Below, piece after piece: positions 9,241 through 17,364 of a stretch of DNA of 64,000 bases. A program made the position numbers and the translations under genes. The notes beneath the pieces were generated by a model, which saw nothing but the letters and a program-made list of their open reading frames with translations, did not search any database and was not told the origin of the DNA. The stretch is from Pseudomonadales bacterium (GTDB lineage: Bacteria; Pseudomonadota; Gammaproteobacteria; Pseudomonadales; Pseudohongiellaceae), in NCBI GenBank assembly GCA_012103535.1, contig WLWQ01000001.1:930001-994000 (forward strand), in the 5' to 3' direction. How positions within the stretch are numbered: position 1 is the stretch's first letter; each line of letters starts with the position of its first letter.

Positions 9241-9332
9241 ACCTTTCGAATCACAGTTACTCACACTTCAATTGTAAGTGCCGATTCAATCATGTAAGAA
9301 TGGCAGTGACTCGACGCAGACGATACACATAG

Positions 9333-10430
9333 ATGGGACTGTTAGTCGCCTTTTTCCTAGGCAGTATTTTCTTTTCCTTCCTTTGCTCAATTCTGGAAGC
9401 AGTATTGCTCAGCATTACGCCTTCCTATGTGGGAATAAAAGAGCAGGAAGAGTCTACTATTGCCAACGATCTCGCCCGCTTTAAAGATGATATCGATAGA
9501 CCTCTGTCGGCAATTCTCTCCTTAAATACTATTGCCCATACCGTTGGAGCCTTTCTGGTGGGAGCCCAGGCTACTGTAGTCTTCGGAGCCACTCCATTGG
9601 AAATCTTCGGCGTGACTCTTATCAGCTGGGAGGCATTGATAGCCGCCGGCATGACTTTAGCCGTGTTGATTTTTTCAGAAGTTGTACCGAAAACTATTGG
9701 CGCCAACAACTGGGAAGCGTTAACCCCGCTTACTGTGCGCTCGCTGAAGATAATGATCTTCGTATTAGCACCGTTTGTCTGGGGGCTTCAATTTTTTACC
9801 CGCCATTTCAAGAAGGATAAAGATAAGCCGATCTTCAGCCGCACTGATTTCGCGGTAATGACTGATCTCGGTAAAGAAAGTGGTGCGCTGGAAGAAAACG
9901 AACAAAAAATTATCAAGAATCTGCTTAGATTTACCCGGATTCTGGTAAAAGACATCATGACCCCTCGCATCGTCGTGATTTCAGCCAACGAAACCACTAC
10001 CGTGCGAGAGTTTCACGACCAACATGATTCGCTACCCTTCTCGCGCATTCCTGTGTATCGCGATAACGGCGACAACATTACAGGCTATGTGCTCAAGGAT
10101 GAGTTATTGCTCAATCTGGTTGAAGATAAAGACCACATCCCACTCAATGACATTCGTCGCGACATTATTGTTGTGCACGCTTCGGTTCCTATTCCTGATT
10201 TATTGGATATGTTTATTACTAAAAAGGAACACATGGCACTTGTTGTAGATGAATTCGGAGGCATGGAAGGGCTCGTTACGATGGAAGATATTATCGAAAC
10301 ACTATTAGGCCTCGAGATTGTCGACGAATCAGACAGCGCCGAAGACATGCAAGCTCTGGCGAGGAAAAACTGGGAACGACGCGCCAAGAGAATGGGGATT
10401 ATTTCGCCAGAAGAAGAAATTGAAGATTAG
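9333..10430 (+). CDS. DUF21 (CNNM) and CBS-pair membrane protein
   Basis: 365 residues. An N-terminal DUF21/CNNM transmembrane domain of about four helices (residues 1-145, with the EVVPKTIGANN motif), then a linker and a CBS-domain pair (about 200-325: IMTPRIVVISANET, VDEFGGMEGLVTMEDIIETLLG). The C-terminal CorC_HlyC/TerC-like domain found in many relatives is absent; the protein ends in a short charged tail. Members of the family transport or regulate transport of Mg2+ and other divalent cations, with CBS domains sensing nucleotides. It follows the RND permease by 92 bp and may be transcribed separately. Confidence 0.82.
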   Translation: MGLLVAFFLGSIFFSFLCSILEAVLLSITPSYVGIKEQEESTIANDLARFKDDIDRPLSAILSLNTIAHTVGAFLVGAQATVVFGATPLEIFGVTLISWEALIAAGMTLAVLIFSEVVPKTIGANNWEALTPLTVRSLKIMIFVLAPFVWGLQFFTRHFKKDKDKPIFSRTDFAVMTDLGKESGALEENEQKIIKNLLRFTRILVKDIMTPRIVVISANETTTVREFHDQHDSLPFSRIPVYRDNGDNITGYVLKDELLLNLVEDKDHIPLNDIRRDIIVVHASVPIPDLLDMFITKKEHMALVVDEFGGMEGLVTMEDIIETLLGLEIVDESDSAEDMQALARKNWERRAKRMGIISPEEEIED

Positions 10431-10664
10431 CTTATAGATATATCTAGCGCTCGTTCGATAAATTACTTCGCAGCAATTATTGCACTAAAAATACTCATAT
10501 TTTTCACGGGATTTCTTGTCTAAATGCCACAATTTCAGGGCAATGTGACAAATTGTAATTACGTCATGAAAGCTAAAATGACTATGATAAGATTTTCTGC
10601 AGTTTATGGTTTGCGGCATTAAGGAAATGATTCGCGAGCTATAAATAGCTAAAGCTAGGAGCTT

Positions 10665-10691
10665 GGGGGTTTTTCTTTGTTCCCCCCTTTT
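10665..10691 (+). terminator. Possible rho-independent terminator
   Basis: GGGGG (10665-10669), a 12-base U-rich loop, CCCCCC (10682-10687), then TTTTC. It would end plus-strand transcripts from the DUF21/CBS gene or from a small RNA within the gap. The loop is longer than usual, which lowers confidence. Confidence 0.4.
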
Positions 10692-10750
10692 CTAAAGCAT
10701 TGAGTGACTTTCAAGTATCCTCTTTAGCGCTCTCTTCTTACTTCCACGCT

Positions 10751-10780
10751 AAAAACAAAATCACTCACGCTTGTGCGAGT
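10751..10780 (-). terminator. Rho-independent terminator of the leaderless TPR-like paralog
   Basis: Read on the minus strand, a 6-bp stem (ACTCGC/GTGAGT, one G-U pair) with a 6-base loop is followed directly by GATTTTGTTTTT. It begins 14 bases after the stop codon at 10794. Confidence 0.55.
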
Positions 10781-10793
10781 TCGCTTTTGTGTC

Positions 10794-11381
10794 TTAATCT
10801 AATCCGGCTAGCAATCGATCGCGACTGACTACTGCGCGAGTCCGCAAAATTTCTTTGTAAAGGTCTGAGGCGAGATAGAGTTGCTGTTCGCTTATGGCAA
10901 TACTTTCTTTAAGAAAGTCGAACTTGGGATGGTTCTCTTCCAGTGTAACTTCAGCAATTGCCAGTCGCATCTTGAAGATCTTATGGGCCTTGCGTAGATG
11001 CTGGACGCGTTTCCCGTCGAGATTAATGTTTAGCGCATTAACGTGCCAGGCAGAAATCTTTCGCAATCCATCTTCGAGTTTTGGATCATCAAAGTCGAAG
11101 ATGCGTCCATACAAATGTTCCAGATAGCCATAATGTTGATTAACTGATTCCCAATTCTCCAGCTCGTTGTCGCTGGAAATCATGGCTTCAATAATTCCTA
11201 TCTGAGGCTCATCGTAGAGTGCGGGATTTACCCTGCTTACCTGCCCTGCTTTATCGAACGATTCTATGACTTCCCGATGCAGGCCAGCTTCCTGCAGCTG
11301 TTGCGCCATAATAAGAAGTGGTTCGAGAGTTTCACTGTCATAGACGCTGAATTCTTCTTCCAGGCTAAATGACTGCACCAA
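10794..11381 (-). CDS. TPR-like protein, paralog of the upstream gene, no signal peptide
   Basis: 195 residues, aligning over its whole length with the C-terminal three quarters of the neighbouring gene: SLDPLIDLGLYMQEQGNH matches TLEPLLIMAQQLQEAGLH, and KVSGWLSYALSINPVGNRV matches KISAWHVNALNINLDGKRV. Both look helical and TPR-like. This copy lacks any signal peptide. Its only starts are TTG (11381) or GTG (11378), and TAA lies five codons upstream in frame. It may be a decayed duplicate or a cytoplasmic version. The 136 bp between the copies contain no alternative N-terminus in any minus-strand frame that I could find. Function unknown. Confidence 0.55.
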   Translation of the reverse strand: MVQSFSLEEEFSVYDSETLEPLLIMAQQLQEAGLHREVIESFDKAGQVSRVNPALYDEPQIGIIEAMISSDNELENWESVNQHYGYLEHLYGRIFDFDDPKLEDGLRKISAWHVNALNINLDGKRVQHLRKAHKIFKMRLAIAEVTLEENHPKFDFLKESIAISEQQLYLASDLYKEILRTRAVVSRDRLLAGLD

Positions 11382-11517
11382 TAGAGTGCGTTGAAATTAT
11401 AATATTTCTGAAATGTACTAACTCTGTGACTTGATCAATTTTTGTACAGATCGATCGCAGTGCCACTTCACTGTCACAAAGTTCTATAGGGATGGTTTGG
11501 CGTTGTAAGACGAAGAA

Positions 11518-12279
11518 TTAGTCGAGACTAGCGACCAAAGAACCCCTTCTTTGACGGCTACGCTTCATTCCGGAACCGTCTTTATCGAGAAATTGATAAA
11601 GCTGTTTCTCGCAAATCGCAATATTTTCTAAGAGGTAGTTAAATCTAGGATGGTTTGAAGACAATGTTTGCTCGGCTATCTCTAAGCGCGTTTTGTAGAC
11701 TCGATTTGCCTTGCGTAACTGGTCGACTCGATTGCCAACGGGGTTAATACTGAGGGCATAGGAGAGCCAGCCTGAAACTTTCTGCAATCCCGTTTCCAGC
11801 CTGGGATCGTCGATGTCATACAATCTTCGATAGAGATATTCCATGTGGGAGTAATGGTTATCCACCGCTTCAAAGTTTTTTAACAGCATTTCACTTTCAA
11901 TAATTGCTTCCAACAGAGCAACCTGTGTTTCATCGTAGAAACCATGCTTAATTCGACTCACCTGGCGGGCTTGTTTGAAATAGGCGACTGCCTCTTGGTG
12001 ATTTCCCTGTTCCTGCATATACAGACCAAGATCGATGAGCGGATCTAAAGACTCAACGCTATAGACGTTAAATTCAGTACTATCGATGAAGTTGGCATTG
12101 GCAAGAGAATTTTCTTCCAGGGTCAAGTCGGTGGCTTCATTCGTCTGCGCGGCCGCACTGAAACTAAAACCTGCAATTGCAAGCAGCGGCACGAATCGGA
12201 GAAACGCAGAGTTCTTATGACCTTGGAAAAAGGCCTTTTGAAAAATTGAATTGTTGTGCAGACGATCTGTTAAAGCCAT
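11518..12279 (-). CDS. Exported TPR-like protein of unknown function
   Basis: 253 residues from the ATG at 12279; a TTG 39 bases upstream would extend it. The N-terminus has a basic region and a hydrophobic stretch FLRFVPLLAIAGFSFSAAAQ that reads as a Sec signal peptide cut after AAA or AAQ. The mature part has helix-turn-helix repeats with alternating hydrophobics (QGNHQEAVAYFKQARQVSR; KNFEAVDNHYSHMEYLYRRLYD), consistent with TPR folds. It is the intact member of a tandem pair. It lies 260 bp downstream of the MoxR/vWA operon on the same strand, so it could be a late member of that unit. No enzymatic motif. Confidence 0.6.
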   Translation of the reverse strand: MALTDRLHNNSIFQKAFFQGHKNSAFLRFVPLLAIAGFSFSAAAQTNEATDLTLEENSLANANFIDSTEFNVYSVESLDPLIDLGLYMQEQGNHQEAVAYFKQARQVSRIKHGFYDETQVALLEAIIESEMLLKNFEAVDNHYSHMEYLYRRLYDIDDPRLETGLQKVSGWLSYALSINPVGNRVDQLRKANRVYKTRLEIAEQTLSSNHPRFNYLLENIAICEKQLYQFLDKDGSGMKRSRQRRGSLVASLD

Positions 12280-12539
12280 GTCCGCTACTCTTTTTAGTTT
12301 GTTATTTAGCTCAGACAAGTGCTCGGCATTGCTGCCAATGATCCTACTGTAACACTTTTTATTAAGTTGTCACAGTCTGTTACATGTTTATTTTCTTCTT
12401 ATTTTTCAAATAGATACATTCACTTTTGAGCATTGCACCAAACTGGCTCACAGCTAGCATTCCAGTAAGAGTCGAAATTCGAGTTTTCCAATAAAGATCT
12501 TTCTCAGATTATTGAGTGCCGGTGAAGGAGATATTTGAG

Positions 12540-14561
12540 TTAGCGATAAGTACGGTTAGCAATGAGCGCTTCGGCAATGATCAGCGCCATTACCAGGCTC
12601 AGAATCCACCACCAAATACGTTGAGGCCGTTCTAGCTCCTCGATTAGTTGTGCAGTTTGCACTTCACGAGATCGTATGGGGTTGGTATCCGGATTAATAA
12701 TGGAGTCGTAGAGGTTTGCCACTGGCGTGCGAGCAAAATTCGATTCCTCTGGCAGAATATTGATGGCGAATTGTGTGGATTCACCATCTATATCTGCAGA
12801 GATGAATCCAGGAGTGGCTGCTTGAATGACGAAACCGTCATTAGTGAATTCAATCTCATTGCCGTTGGCATCTTCTGCCGTAATGGCAGTCGCTTCGCCA
12901 CCAGGATCCAGTGAGAAGTTATCACCAACCTGGAAAGATCGCTGATTCGATTCAGGCTGCACCAGGTGACGCAGAGTCTCATGCACGAATGGAAGAAAGA
13001 GTCCTTGTAGCGGTAAGTTGTTCCACTCCAGATCCATAGCAGATGCAAACAGTATTACCTTCCCCTCGCCCACAGAACGCTCCACCAAGGCCGGTTCTGT
13101 ATTATCGAACTGCATCAATACATCAGCAGCTTCGTTTGGCACGAGGCGCCAATGGCCCTCAAATCGTGCCGACCAATCGCTATCGAGTGGCCGCAGGATG
13201 GGATGGCGACGATCGAAGTCGGCGATTACCAGATAGTCATCGCCGGCCAAATCTTGATTCTGTAAAGTTGCTGGTGCGATAGATTCAAACTGCTGATTAA
13301 ACAGCTCAGGTTCAATCCGGTCTCCTGGGGCCACCAGCAGTGCACCGCCAGACTCGACGTAATTGGTGACCGCAGCCGCCTGGGTAGTGCTAAGTCCACC
13401 GACGTTAAGCAATACCGCCACGTCGCTCTGACGCAACGCTGCCGCACTTAACTCGCCCGGCTCAACGCTTTGTAATTCGAAAGGCGATTCTTCACCGCTA
13501 CTAACGGCAAGACCGAACCAATGTCCTTCATCATCGAACCAATTCTCAGAAGATTCTCCATTAACGACTAAAACTCTAATCTTTGGTAACACTTCAACTG
13601 CGAAGAAATAGGAATTGTCGACAGCAAAGTTGTCACCAGTAACTCTTACTTCGCCAACATGTGTTCCTTCGCTTTCAAAAACTGTAGAGAAAGTAATGAC
13701 TTCTTCAGAGCGATCACCAAGATTTACTGGTTGTCGGTCAACCATCTCACCATTGATGCTTAAGCTGACTTCTCTCTCGTCTAGATAAAGCGTTCCGGTT
13801 GTTCGAACTCTGGCGAGTATCTGCTGTTCAGCCGCATCTTCGAGCAATTGTTCTGGTGAGCGAACATCGGTCAAAACCAGATTACTGCTCTCTACGGCAC
13901 CAACATCGATGCCGGTAAACGAAACACCGGGTGCCAGCTTCCAGCCTTCGTCGGCGGATTGCATACCGACATCCTGAAAATCAGAGATCAAGTAGACTGC
14001 ACGATTTTCGAAGCGGGATTCTTCAAGCATTTGATCTGCCAGGCGCAAGTTCGGCATGTAGCGGGTCGCACCATAGCCAGCCTGTGGTATCTCATCGATT
14101 GCTGTGCGGATGCTATCGAGGTCCGTAGTCAGTTCACGTACTTCCTGCGCAGAATCAGAAAAGCCAATTAAAGCAACTTCATCACCCGCAAGCATATTGC
14201 CCAATAAATCCAGCGCTTCTTGCTTCGCCTGATCGAAGGTTTCTTCGTACTGCATACTCATGGACAGATCCAACAAAATAACAGCCGATTGTGGATCGGC
14301 ATCGAGTAAGCGAGCGACGGATTGATTAAAAAGTGGTCGAGCGAAAGCCATGACCAACAGGGCGATGACGGCAGAGCGCAGAAGTAATAGCAGTAACTGT
14401 TGCAGCTGTTGAAACAACACCAACTTCTTCGATGTCTTTTTCAAAAACCGGATGGTGCTGAACATAACCTTGGGCGGTTTTTCGCGGCGAATCAAGTGAA
14501 TCGCGATGGGAATCAGCGCGGCGAGTAGGCCAAGTAAAAAAAGTGGAGTAAGAAAGACCAT
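12540..14561 (-). CDS. BatA-like membrane vWA protein
   Basis: 673 residues. It opens with the BatA signature (FLTPLFLLGLLAALIPIAIHLIRREKPPKV), two N-terminal helices, and a von Willebrand A domain with a complete MIDAS motif D98-L-S100-M-S102. The middle (about 380-520) has the alpha/beta look of a glutamine-amidotransferase-like domain (SGGALLVAPGDRIEPELF). One C-terminal helix follows (WWWILSLVMALIIAEALIA). The topology puts most of the protein outside the cytoplasm. The ATG overlaps the DUF58 stop (TAATG-type coupling). It is the last gene of the operon. vWA proteins partner with MoxR ATPases in metal-dependent assembly of client complexes; the client here is unknown. Confidence 0.8.
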   Translation of the reverse strand: MVFLTPLFLLGLLAALIPIAIHLIRREKPPKVMFSTIRFLKKTSKKLVLFQQLQQLLLLLLRSAVIALLVMAFARPLFNQSVARLLDADPQSAVILLDLSMSMQYEETFDQAKQEALDLLGNMLAGDEVALIGFSDSAQEVRELTTDLDSIRTAIDEIPQAGYGATRYMPNLRLADQMLEESRFENRAVYLISDFQDVGMQSADEGWKLAPGVSFTGIDVGAVESSNLVLTDVRSPEQLLEDAAEQQILARVRTTGTLYLDEREVSLSINGEMVDRQPVNLGDRSEEVITFSTVFESEGTHVGEVRVTGDNFAVDNSYFFAVEVLPKIRVLVVNGESSENWFDDEGHWFGLAVSSGEESPFELQSVEPGELSAAALRQSDVAVLLNVGGLSTTQAAAVTNYVESGGALLVAPGDRIEPELFNQQFESIAPATLQNQDLAGDDYLVIADFDRRHPILRPLDSDWSARFEGHWRLVPNEAADVLMQFDNTEPALVERSVGEGKVILFASAMDLEWNNLPLQGLFLPFVHETLRHLVQPESNQRSFQVGDNFSLDPGGEATAITAEDANGNEIEFTNDGFVIQAATPGFISADIDGESTQFAINILPEESNFARTPVANLYDSIINPDTNPIRSREVQTAQLIEELERPQRIWWWILSLVMALIIAEALIANRTYR

Positions 14562-15454
14562 TAAAAACTCTTTGACCGCTTAGTCATGTAAGCAGATAGA
14601 GCCTCATCGAGAGGTTCTGCGGTATTAAGCAAACAGTAATCTACTCCGCTACTCTGACACTGTTTGCGGCAATATGACAGGAATTCATTGAGGTTTTCCA
14701 GATAAGCCTTGCGTATGGCTGCCGGCGAAGTTATGTAAGATTCGTTGTCTTCCATATCGATAAATTCAGAGGCTTCATTGAAGGGAAAATTTAATTCCGC
14801 ATCATCCATAACCTGGAATGTAATGACATCGTTACCCATGCCGCGGAGATTGTGCAGGGTTCTAATTACGCGCTCTTCGTCATCGAGCAGGTCAGTAATC
14901 AGGATGACAATACTCTTCTTGTTCAGTGATGCTGCAAGGTCTGTTAGCGGTTTAACCACATCTGTCTTATGGCCCGATTCAACTTGCGCCAGAGTTCTCA
15001 ATATTCGCATAAGATGGGGTTGTCGACACTTCGCTGGAATGTAATCGCGAATCTCATCATCGAAGGTAATCAAACCAACCGCATCACGCTGCCGCATAAT
15101 GGAATAAGCAAGAGCCGAAGCGAGAGTAATACCGTAATTCAGCTTACTGGTTCCGCCGGAGGTATAGGCCATGGATGCACTGGTATCCAGTAAGATCACG
15201 CAGCGAACATTGGTTTCATCCTCGTACTGCTTGATATACATCTTGTCACTGCGCGCATACAACTTCCAATCGACATGGCGCATATCATCGCCACGCTGAT
15301 AATGGCGATAGTCATTGAACTCCACACTAAAGCCACGATTGGGGCTCTTGTGCAAACCGGAGAGAAATCCTTCCACCACTAGTCGGGCCCGCATCTCGAG
15401 ATTGGAGAGTCCTGCTAAAACGCTCGGATCGAGGAAATTCAGAGATTCAGTCAT
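14561..15454 (-). CDS. DUF58 domain protein (vWA-like MoxR partner)
   Basis: 297 residues. The DUF58 core is clear: EFNDYRHYQRGDDMRHVDWKLYARSD, then KQYEDETNVRCVILLDTSASM with an intact MIDAS D90-T-S92-A-S94. There is no membrane segment, so it is cytoplasmic. DUF58 proteins are nearly always encoded beside MoxR ATPases and are their presumed adaptors. The gene begins 30 bp after the MoxR stop and is translationally coupled to the BatA-like gene that follows. Confidence 0.86.
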   Translation of the reverse strand: MTESLNFLDPSVLAGLSNLEMRARLVVEGFLSGLHKSPNRGFSVEFNDYRHYQRGDDMRHVDWKLYARSDKMYIKQYEDETNVRCVILLDTSASMAYTSGGTSKLNYGITLASALAYSIMRQRDAVGLITFDDEIRDYIPAKCRQPHLMRILRTLAQVESGHKTDVVKPLTDLAASLNKKSIVILITDLLDDEERVIRTLHNLRGMGNDVITFQVMDDAELNFPFNEASEFIDMEDNESYITSPAAIRKAYLENLNEFLSYCRKQCQSSGVDYCLLNTAEPLDEALSAYMTKRSKSF

Positions 15455-15484
15455 AGAATCGTACTATCCAGATAATTCAATGAT

Positions 15485-16522
15485 CTAAATGTCAGACGCA
15501 GGTTCAGGTACTGCTTCCAACAGGCGAGTGATAACATCATTAGTAGTTACCCGTTCGGCTTCTGCGTGGAAGTTGAGTAATATTCTGTGGCGCAGTATCG
15601 AATGCGCAAGCGCTCGCACATCACCATAGGACACGTTATAGCGACCTAATAATAATGCTCGCACCTTACCGGCAAGAATCAGGTTTTGAGATGCGCGAAT
15701 TCCTGCTCCCCAACTAACCCAGTCTTTAATAAAGTCTGGTGCTGATTCTGTTTGCGGGCGTGAAGCATGCACGAGGCGCACTGCGTATTGAATGACTGCT
15801 TCAGCCGCAGGAACCTGGCGTGCGATGCGTTGAAAATCGAGTATATCTTCGCCGCCTAAGGGATGAGCCAAGGCAGTATCGTGAGTCTGAGTTGTCTGTC
15901 TTACTACGGTTATCTCATCTTCTTCAGACAAATAATCCAACTCAATCTTGAACATGAAACGGTCTAGTTGTGCTTCTGGAAGAGGATAGGTTCCTTCCAA
16001 TTCGATAGGGTTTTGTGTGGCCAGCACGAAAAAAGGCTTCGACATAGGATAGGTAATACCTGCCGCTGTAACCTGCCGTTCTTCCATCGCTTCCAAAAGC
16101 GATGACTGAGTCTTTGGCGGCGTTCGGTTAATTTCGTCCGCTAGCAGAATATTGGTAAAGATCGGACCCTTTACGAATTTCAGTTCTCGTCCACCGTCTT
16201 TTTCTTCAACCACTTCGGAACCAACAACGTCAGCAGGCATTAAATCAGGAGTGAACTGAATTCGACTAAAATCGACCTGTAAAATGTCTGCTACTGTTTT
16301 AATCAGAAGTGTTTTAGCAAGACCTGGCACACCAGTTACCAGAACGTGGCCACCACCAAACAAGGCAATTAACAGCTCATCGATAATTTCTTCCTGGCCT
16401 ATAATGATCTTCTTTATTTCACCAACAATTGTATCCCTGCCGTCCTGCATCCGTTTAACCAGCTCGAGATCATCCGGATCTTCAATTTCTAATACGTCTT
16501 CTGTCTCTGCTGTTTCTGCCAT
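15485..16522 (-). CDS. MoxR-family AAA+ ATPase
   Basis: 345 residues. Walker A GVPGLAKT is at 64-71, Walker B LLADEINR at 126-133, and sensor 1 is in FVLATQNPIELEGTYPLPEAQLDRF; the C-terminal lid has the GASxRA-like GAGIRASQNLI. These define the MoxR group. Such hexameric ATPases act as chaperones that activate or assemble protein complexes using vWA-domain partners, here encoded on both sides (DUF58, BatA-like). It sits 17 bp after the DUF4159 gene in the eight-gene operon. Confidence 0.9.
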   Translation of the reverse strand: MAETAETEDVLEIEDPDDLELVKRMQDGRDTIVGEIKKIIIGQEEIIDELLIALFGGGHVLVTGVPGLAKTLLIKTVADILQVDFSRIQFTPDLMPADVVGSEVVEEKDGGRELKFVKGPIFTNILLADEINRTPPKTQSSLLEAMEERQVTAAGITYPMSKPFFVLATQNPIELEGTYPLPEAQLDRFMFKIELDYLSEEDEITVVRQTTQTHDTALAHPLGGEDILDFQRIARQVPAAEAVIQYAVRLVHASRPQTESAPDFIKDWVSWGAGIRASQNLILAGKVRALLLGRYNVSYGDVRALAHSILRHRILLNFHAEAERVTTNDVITRLLEAVPEPASDI

Positions 16523-16539
16523 TTTCTAATTCCTGTCAA

Positions 16540-17364
16540 TCAGTGACTAAATGCATAAATTAAAAAGTTAATTCCGATTTTATAAGCCTCGTTGGTAAAC
16601 TTGGTTGGATAAGGTTCATAAAAAGTATGTTCCCAACCATCTCCGAGGTCCGTGTTGTAATTCGCTATCATCATTATCCGTCCGTCATCATCTAGGACTG
16701 CATAGACCTCAGGCGGATAATTTGGATCATCGAGATTCATAAAGCCGCCGAAATCCCAGGTCACCATGCGCCCTGGTACTTGTGCGAATTCATCAATATC
16801 AAAAAATATGTGAAAAATTTCATGACTTGGATCGAGCTGAACAATTTCTCGTTCGGGAAAAATTTTCTGCATCTCCACAAACATGTCATCCAGATGGGGC
16901 TGGCCCCAAAAGTCATCCACCATGACGAAACCGCCGCGGAACATAAACTCTCTTAAAGCTTCAATTTCTTCCGGAGAAAAATTAGGGCCACTAAAAGACG
17001 AGCCGATCGGTACCCGCTTCCAGTTCATGTAGAGAAAGATATGCTCGAACAGACGGGGGTCTGTTAACTCAATGTAATCATGGTTTCTTGGGTTAGTTTC
17101 AACGTTGGTGTAACGCATCACTCCCCGTAAAAAATTTTCATCGGAGTCGGGATAATCTGTATCCCACCAGCCACCTCGGCGAAATCCATACTGGCCACCA
17201 CGATGGTTCGTGTACTGACCACGCATCCAGGTAAATTCAGTAATTTCGTTATTGTAGATAGCCAAGTCTTCATTGTTGCCAAACTGCAAAACCTGAGCAG
17301 ACGCAAGCTTCGTCCCAAGAACGAGGATGGCGAGTAGAAATAACTTGGCAATACTTCTGAACAC
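16540..17364 (-). CDS. Exported DUF4159 protein
   Basis: 274 residues with a signal peptide (MFRSIAKLFLLAILVLGTKLASA). The mature part shows the DUF4159 pattern: TNVETNPRNHDYIELTDPRLFEHIFLYM, then LREFMFRGGFVMVDDFWG, then MIMIANYNTDLGDGWEH. This fold resembles a class-I glutamine amidotransferase without its catalytic residues. It begins with GTG overlapping the TAG of the upstream gene by one base. DUF4159 genes typically accompany MoxR/DUF58/BatA genes. Likely periplasmic; role unknown. Confidence 0.82.
   Translation of the reverse strand: MFRSIAKLFLLAILVLGTKLASAQVLQFGNNEDLAIYNNEITEFTWMRGQYTNHRGGQYGFRRGGWWDTDYPDSDENFLRGVMRYTNVETNPRNHDYIELTDPRLFEHIFLYMNWKRVPIGSSFSGPNFSPEEIEALREFMFRGGFVMVDDFWGQPHLDDMFVEMQKIFPEREIVQLDPSHEIFHIFFDIDEFAQVPGRMVTWDFGGFMNLDDPNYPPEVYAVLDDDGRIMMIANYNTDLGDGWEHTFYEPYPTKFTNEAYKIGINFLIYAFSH

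Larger units (their letters stand above)
10431..10793. other. 363-bp gap with several short hairpins, possible small RNA
   Basis: The gap lies between convergent genes. Its right half is rich in self-complementary motifs: AGCTAT-aa-ATAGCT (10637-10650), AAGCT-agg-AGCTT (10652-10664) and a G5/C6 hairpin. A 14-codon ORF starts at the ATG near 10577 but nothing supports it. No tRNA, promoter pair or longer ORF was recognised. Confidence 0.3.

Noticed and set aside
8724..9254. 176-residue frame antisense to the RND permease
   Set aside because: A shadow of a conserved membrane protein; composition is Ser/Pro/Thr rich as expected from the reverse frame.
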